Of a stretch of 64,000 bases of DNA, positions 60,064-64,000 are shown one piece after another. The first letter of the stretch is position 1. Each line of letters opens with the position of its first letter. The translations under genes were made by a program, and so were the position numbers. The notes beneath the pieces are model-generated. The model made no database searches and had not been told where the DNA came from. It was given only the letters and a program-made list of their open reading frames with translations. Location of the stretch: the NCBI GenBank assembly GCA_011525915.1, contig WYBM01000009.1, forward strand, positions 51,173 to 115,172. Direction: 5' to 3'. Source of the DNA: Ardenticatenaceae bacterium (GTDB taxonomy: Bacteria > Chloroflexota > Anaerolineae > Promineifilales > Promineifilaceae).

Positions 60064-63000
60064 CATCAGTAAGGCTTGTTTTGCCGCTGACAATTTGTCT
60101 TGCCGTGCCGCCAATTCATCCCGTCGGGATGCAACTTCATTGTCTATGCCCGCCCGTTCCGAATGCTGCGCGGTAGCATCTGCCTGCCCAGTTTCAGGTA
60201 AGGGTAATGCCTGCTGGTCTACTTGGGCGCCAGGCGTCAGCGGCAGTGCATCCAGCAGAACAAAAAGGGAGGGCAGCAGGTACGCAGGAAGTTTCTCTTT
60301 GAGGAATCGCCGCAAAACCGAAATGGGCACTTCATCTGCCTGGTGCAAAACCACGTAAGCGATCAGCTGACTATCCGCAGGGGGCGCTTTGCTGCCATCG
60401 GGCGTATGGACGACAATAACGGCCTCTTGCACGGCCGGATGCTGCCTTAGGACGGTCTCAATTTGCCCCAGTTCAATGGGCCGGCCCCGGATCATTACCG
60501 GGGAGTCAGCACGGCCCAGTAGTTCCAGTGTACCATCTGGGCGGGCGCAGGCCCGCTCCCCCGTCTTAAACAGGCGCGTTCCGCCTTTATTATCAAAGGG
60601 GTTGGGGATAAAGTTGACGGCCGTAAGCCATGGTACCCCATGATAGCCACGCGCCAACCCTTGACCACCCACATAGAGTTCCCCCGGTACCCCAACGGGC
60701 ACCACGTTTAGGTAGGCATCCAGTAAATAGACACAACTGTCGGCGGCGGGGCGCCCAATCACGGCTCTTTGCGTCAACATATGGCCCACACCCGCAGCGG
60801 CATACACGGCAGCAGCCCCTGATCCAACCATATGGTAACATTGGCGTCCGTCTGCGGTCCATTGCCCAAACATATTGGCTGGAAAGGCATCTCCCATAGC
60901 AACAACTGTACGCAACTTTGGCAGTTCTGCCACAGGTAATGGTGACAGCAATGGGGGTGGGAGTAACACGGCCGTAACCTGCCAACGACGCAAAAACGCC
61001 AGAAGTGCCGGCTTAGACTGCACAACCTCTTCCGCTGCCAAACAAAGTGTGGCCCCGGCCAACAGGCTTAAGATGATACCCGAAACGGGCCCTGCCACAC
61101 TCAGGCAGCACGGCTGGAAAATACGGCCGTCCACATCCAGATTAAGCGATAGAATGTGTGCTTTTGCCCCATGACTTAATTCACGATGCGCCATCATCGT
61201 ACCCGCAGGGGTCGGCGACGCCATCGCATAGATCACCTGAGCCAGGTTATCGGCCGTTATCATCGTAGTAGGGGGCGTGGGGGCTTCCTGGCTGATAAGC
61301 GGCTGCGCCTGATCCAGGCAAATAATAGGCACCCCTTCCCCAGAAAAACGATCGGCATAACGCTGCCGGGTCACCATCAATAACGGCGCGGCATCTTTTA
61401 CTACCCTCGCCAGACGTGTGTTTGCATAGGCTGGAGGCAACGGCACACAACAGCCACCGGCTTTAAGAATGCCAAGTAAACCAATGACCATCTCCAGAGA
61501 ATCCTCAAGGCAGATGCCTATGCGTACCTCAGGAGCTGCCCCCAATGTTTGCAGATAGCGGGCAAGTTGGTTGGCCTGGCGGTCTAGCGCCCCATAGGTT
61601 AAATGATGATCGCCAGACACCACCGCCACCGCGTCTGGTCTTTGCTTCACCTGGCTGTCAAACAACTGATGGATACACTCCTCACTCGTTATTTCAGCCG
61701 GGCTGCCATGCCATTCACCTAATACGTGTTGCCGTTCCTGCTCTGTCAGAAGCGGGTATTCAGAAATATGCTGATCAGGGTCAGCGGCAATACCAGCTAA
61801 CAACGTTCGGAAATGTTTGGCCATTTGCACAATGGTTTCGCTGTCGAAAAGATCGGTATTGTATCGCAGCCCGCCGATCAGCCTGCCATTATCCTCTCCC
61901 ATACCCAGCACAAGATCAAACATCGCCACCGCCGACTCCATAGACCATGGGCTCGGCCGTAGACCCGGTGTATCTGCTTCTTTGACAAAACCAGCCCCAA
62001 AACTAAACATCACCTGAAAGATCGGGTTGTGGCTAAGGTCTCGGTTTGGGTACAACTCTTGTACCAACATATCAAAGGGTAAATCCTGATGCTCTTGAGC
62101 GCCCACAATGACATGCCGCACCCGGTCCAACAGATCCCGAAACGTGGGGTTTCCTGATAGATCGTTGTGCAGCGCTAATGTGTTAACGAAAAACCCGATC
62201 AGGGGTTCAATTTCACGCGAAATACGGTTCGCTGTAGGTGTACCAATGACAATATTCACCTGGGCACTATAGCGCGCGAGTAAAATGGCAAAGGCTGCTT
62301 CCAATATCATAAACAGCGTGGCGCCCGTCTGACGGCCGATTTCCTTAAGCTGGTGCAGCATCTCAGGCTCAACCTGAAAGGATTCATCTTTACCAGAAAA
62401 GGTCTGAACAGGGAAACGTAATCGACCAGCCGGGAGGGTTAATAACAAAGGTGCCCCGGCCAATTGTTTGCGCCAGTAAGTAAATTTGGTTTGCAACGTT
62501 TCCCCCTGCAACCGATGTCGCTGCCACAGGGCAAAATCCCCATATTGGACGGATAGCTCAGGCAGTGGTGACACACGCCCAGGAGCCCAAAGATGGTATA
62601 ATTTAATCATCTCCTCGACGAATATCCCCACAGACCAGCCATCAGAAATAATGTGATGCATGGTGAGCAAGAATACCGCATCATCTTCACCAAGCTGCAG
62701 CAAGGTGCAGCGCGTCAGTGGCCCGGCCGTCAGGTCAAAGGGATAGGTTGACTGCGCCAAAGTTATTCGCCGCGCCTCATCTTCCCGCACCGCTGCCAAA
62801 ACTTCCTGCAAATCCACCACAAGCAGCGTTAGCGCTGCCTCCGGCGCAATGATCTGCATGGGGTGCCCGTCTACGGCTGAGAAAGTCGTCCGTAAAATCT
62901 CATGTCGTCTGACAACCTCATTGAGGCTCTGATTTAACTTAGCCACATTAAGCTGCCCTCTAAGGCGCACGCCCTCAGAAACATGGTAAACATCGCTGCC

Positions 63001-63204
63001 AGGGTTTAACTGGTGTAGAAACCATAACCCATGCTGCGTTAACGAGAGTGGCGTTGGACTGTGATGTTGTCTCCGGGGAATCAGTCTGTTTTCTGTAACC
63101 GATTTGCCCTGCAGCTGTTTTTCAAACAGCGTTTGTTGCTCGGCTGAAAGCTCCGCCCGACGAGCCAAAATTTTGGCCTTTCGCCGGGCAATATCATCTT
63201 TCAT
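60031..63204 (-). CDS. Peptide-synthetase-like protein: condensation domain plus degenerate adenylation domain
   Basis: 1057 residues. N-terminal motif RRAELSAEQQTLFEKQLQGK, then a condensation domain (about 48-490) with SLTQHGLWFLHQL and intact MHHIISDGWS (His183/184, Asp188). The adenylation domain (about 510-1000) keeps LTYGALDRQANQLARYL and GELYVGGQGLARGYHG, but core A3 (about 659-671) reads YAMASPTPAGTMM instead of the glycine-rich loop. A5 reads MVGSGAAAVYAA instead of YGPTE. A7 reads KTGE, and the catalytic Lys of A10 is Gln (PLTPGAQVDQ). No carrier domain follows, only a tail KLSAAKQALLMKKLRGKK. Condensation may work; amino acid activation should not. ATG 63204 lies 2 bases after the upstream gene's end. 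Confidence 0.9.
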   Translation of the reverse strand: MKDDIARRKAKILARRAELSAEQQTLFEKQLQGKSVTENRLIPRRQHHSPTPLSLTQHGLWFLHQLNPGSDVYHVSEGVRLRGQLNVAKLNQSLNEVVRRHEILRTTFSAVDGHPMQIIAPEAALTLLVVDLQEVLAAVREDEARRITLAQSTYPFDLTAGPLTRCTLLQLGEDDAVFLLTMHHIISDGWSVGIFVEEMIKLYHLWAPGRVSPLPELSVQYGDFALWQRHRLQGETLQTKFTYWRKQLAGAPLLLTLPAGRLRFPVQTFSGKDESFQVEPEMLHQLKEIGRQTGATLFMILEAAFAILLARYSAQVNIVIGTPTANRISREIEPLIGFFVNTLALHNDLSGNPTFRDLLDRVRHVIVGAQEHQDLPFDMLVQELYPNRDLSHNPIFQVMFSFGAGFVKEADTPGLRPSPWSMESAVAMFDLVLGMGEDNGRLIGGLRYNTDLFDSETIVQMAKHFRTLLAGIAADPDQHISEYPLLTEQERQHVLGEWHGSPAEITSEECIHQLFDSQVKQRPDAVAVVSGDHHLTYGALDRQANQLARYLQTLGAAPEVRIGICLEDSLEMVIGLLGILKAGGCCVPLPPAYANTRLARVVKDAAPLLMVTRQRYADRFSGEGVPIICLDQAQPLISQEAPTPPTTMITADNLAQVIYAMASPTPAGTMMAHRELSHGAKAHILSLNLDVDGRIFQPCCLSVAGPVSGIILSLLAGATLCLAAEEVVQSKPALLAFLRRWQVTAVLLPPPLLSPLPVAELPKLRTVVAMGDAFPANMFGQWTADGRQCYHMVGSGAAAVYAAAGVGHMLTQRAVIGRPAADSCVYLLDAYLNVVPVGVPGELYVGGQGLARGYHGVPWLTAVNFIPNPFDNKGGTRLFKTGERACARPDGTLELLGRADSPVMIRGRPIELGQIETVLRQHPAVQEAVIVVHTPDGSKAPPADSQLIAYVVLHQADEVPISVLRRFLKEKLPAYLLPSLFVLLDALPLTPGAQVDQQALPLPETGQADATAQHSERAGIDNEVASRRDELAARQDKLSAAKQALLMKKLRGKKGTS

Positions 63205-63206
63205 AC

Positions 63207-64000
63207 TTATTCACCTCGTAATCGCTTTTCGAATAGGGCCCGTTGGGCTGGCGACAACTTGTCTCGTTGGGCTGAAAGTTTACTGCGCCGCTGCGTAACA
63301 GCATCCCTCATCTTATCAGAAGGATGAGTGTCTTCCTTTGATTGCGCCGTGTTTTGACCAGGTGATGGGCGGCGCTCAATAGGGATAGAGGACACCAGCA
63401 CCGAAAGAGGCTGGTCTGGATTGTTTGTTACGCTTTCCAGCAGTGTTTGGTAATGGCCTAACATCCCAGTTATGGTAGCCACATCAAACAAATCCGTATT
63501 ATATTCAATGAATCCAACGAGCCCTTGTTCCACGGCCGTCATCTCCAAACGTAAATCAAACAGCGTGGTTTTGGGATCAATGGTTACAGACTGCATGGTT
63601 AGCGCTGGTGTTATCTGCACGGCTTCCAATGCCTCTTGCAAGGTAAATACCGTCTGAAAAAGGGGATTGTAGCCTAAGTTTCGTTCAGGTCTGACGGCCC
63701 TCACAATCTTCTCGAAGGGCACATCGGCATGGGCATAGGCATTGACAGCCGTAAGGCGGACACGGGCCAGCAGCTGGCGAAAGGTGGGGTTGTCATCCAG
63801 ACTGGTACGCAGAGCCATGATATTCACAAAGTAGCCAATCAGCCGCTGCACCTCCGGCCGTTCCCGGTTGGCCATGGGCGACCCCACCACGATGTCCGTC
63901 TGCCCGCTGTAACGGTATAACAGGACGTTGAAGGCGGCCAGCAAGGTCATGAAGAGGGTCGCTCCCTCACGCCGGCTTAAGGCGTGTACCGCCTGGGTCA
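63207..64000 (-). CDS. Peptide-synthetase protein ending in a condensation domain (start outside window)
   Basis: The frame is open to the window end and begins beyond it. The visible part is the second half of a condensation domain: ALSRREGATLFMTLLAAFNV, YSGQTDIVVGSPMANRERPE, LIGYFVNIMALRTSL, VPFEKIVRAVRPERNLGYNP and FDLRLEM. Instead of an A domain, a linker and the tail QRDKLSPAQRALFEKRLRGE follow, then the stop. The next gene, 2 bases on, begins with a similar motif and another condensation domain. The usual HHxxxDG site lies outside the window. Such a terminal C domain without its own A and carrier domains implies action in trans. Confidence 0.88.
   Translation of the reverse strand, partial: TQAVHALSRREGATLFMTLLAAFNVLLYRYSGQTDIVVGSPMANRERPEVQRLIGYFVNIMALRTSLDDNPTFRQLLARVRLTAVNAYAHADVPFEKIVRAVRPERNLGYNPLFQTVFTLQEALEAVQITPALTMQSVTIDPKTTLFDLRLEMTAVEQGLVGFIEYNTDLFDVATITGMLGHYQTLLESVTNNPDQPLSVLVSSIPIERRPSPGQNTAQSKEDTHPSDKMRDAVTQRRSKLSAQRDKLSPAQRALFEKRLRGE

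Overview
The window is 64 kb of a bacterial chromosome with mixed GC, densely coding on both strands. I see no tRNA, rRNA, CRISPR array or phage module. The gene content points to a member of the Chloroflexota, probably Anaerolineae/Ardenticatenales-like: large secreted multidomain proteins with lamin-tail, VCBS and Ig-like domains, a single RNase J, a fused FeS-NrfD subunit, and NACHT-tail-like repeats. This placement is inference from family habits, not from a marker gene. The most striking genome-wide feature is the 8-bp palindrome ACGGCCGT. I count about 75 copies by eye where about one or two are expected from base composition. This resembles the cyanobacterial HIP1 element, but with a different word.

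Layout. 1-2.0 kb: the 3' part of a secreted subtilase, then a degraded zone with an IS3-family transposase tail. 2.05-6.15 kb: a riboflavin operon (ribD-ribE-ribBA-ribH) with a good sigma70-type promoter, a canonical FMN riboswitch and a terminator-like hairpin that contains the ribD Shine-Dalgarno. 6.3-13.3 kb: arylamine N-acetyltransferase, a large secreted LTD/ExeM-type nuclease, a lipoprotein and an arginase-family protein. 13.4-28.7 kb: a sulfur-metabolism island. Leftward it has SulP permease, rhodanese, sensor kinase and response regulator. Rightward it has a fused four-cluster FeS/NrfD subunit, a cytoplasmic-type molybdopterin oxidoreductase, a persulfide-dioxygenase-like MBL/rhodanese protein, two YeeE/YedE halves, a TorD-like chaperone and a SulP-STAS-rhodanese fusion. 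28.7-31.3 kb: a ten-repeat protein and an SH3b/glycoside-hydrolase-like protein. 31.7-35.4 kb: a second sulfur operon (PocR-type regulator, sulfide:quinone oxidoreductase, DUF1641, TusE/DsrC-like, DsrE-like). 35.6-38.3 kb: a thiolase homologue without its nucleophilic cysteine, and a membrane protein of unknown role. 38.4-49.5 kb: a lipoprotein fusing beta-propeller, di-haem peroxidase and VCBS/ASPIC domains, a glycerophosphodiesterase, and a carbohydrate ABC transporter with FGGY kinase and a divergent SorC-type regulator. 50.1-51.7 kb: a complete subtilase.

52-64 kb holds a nonribosomal-peptide-like locus running leftward: a condensation-domain protein (cut by the window end), a C-A protein whose adenylation domain has lost its core motifs and which has no carrier domain, a frameshifted A-domain remnant, SbnA- and SbnB-like enzymes for L-2,3-diaminopropionate, a type II thioesterase, an Sfp-type phosphopantetheinyl transferase and an AI-2E-family exporter. 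RNase J lies inside this locus on the opposite strand. The locus therefore looks either partly decayed or unusual in architecture.

How the genes fit together: the two sulfur regions could oxidise sulfide (SQR), relay sulfane sulfur (rhodaneses, DsrE/TusE), release sulfite (persulfide-dioxygenase-like protein), oxidise sulfite (Mo enzyme) and move thiosulfate/sulfate (YeeE/YedE, SulP). No sox, dsrAB or hdr genes are visible in the window. This pathway is an inference from gene company.
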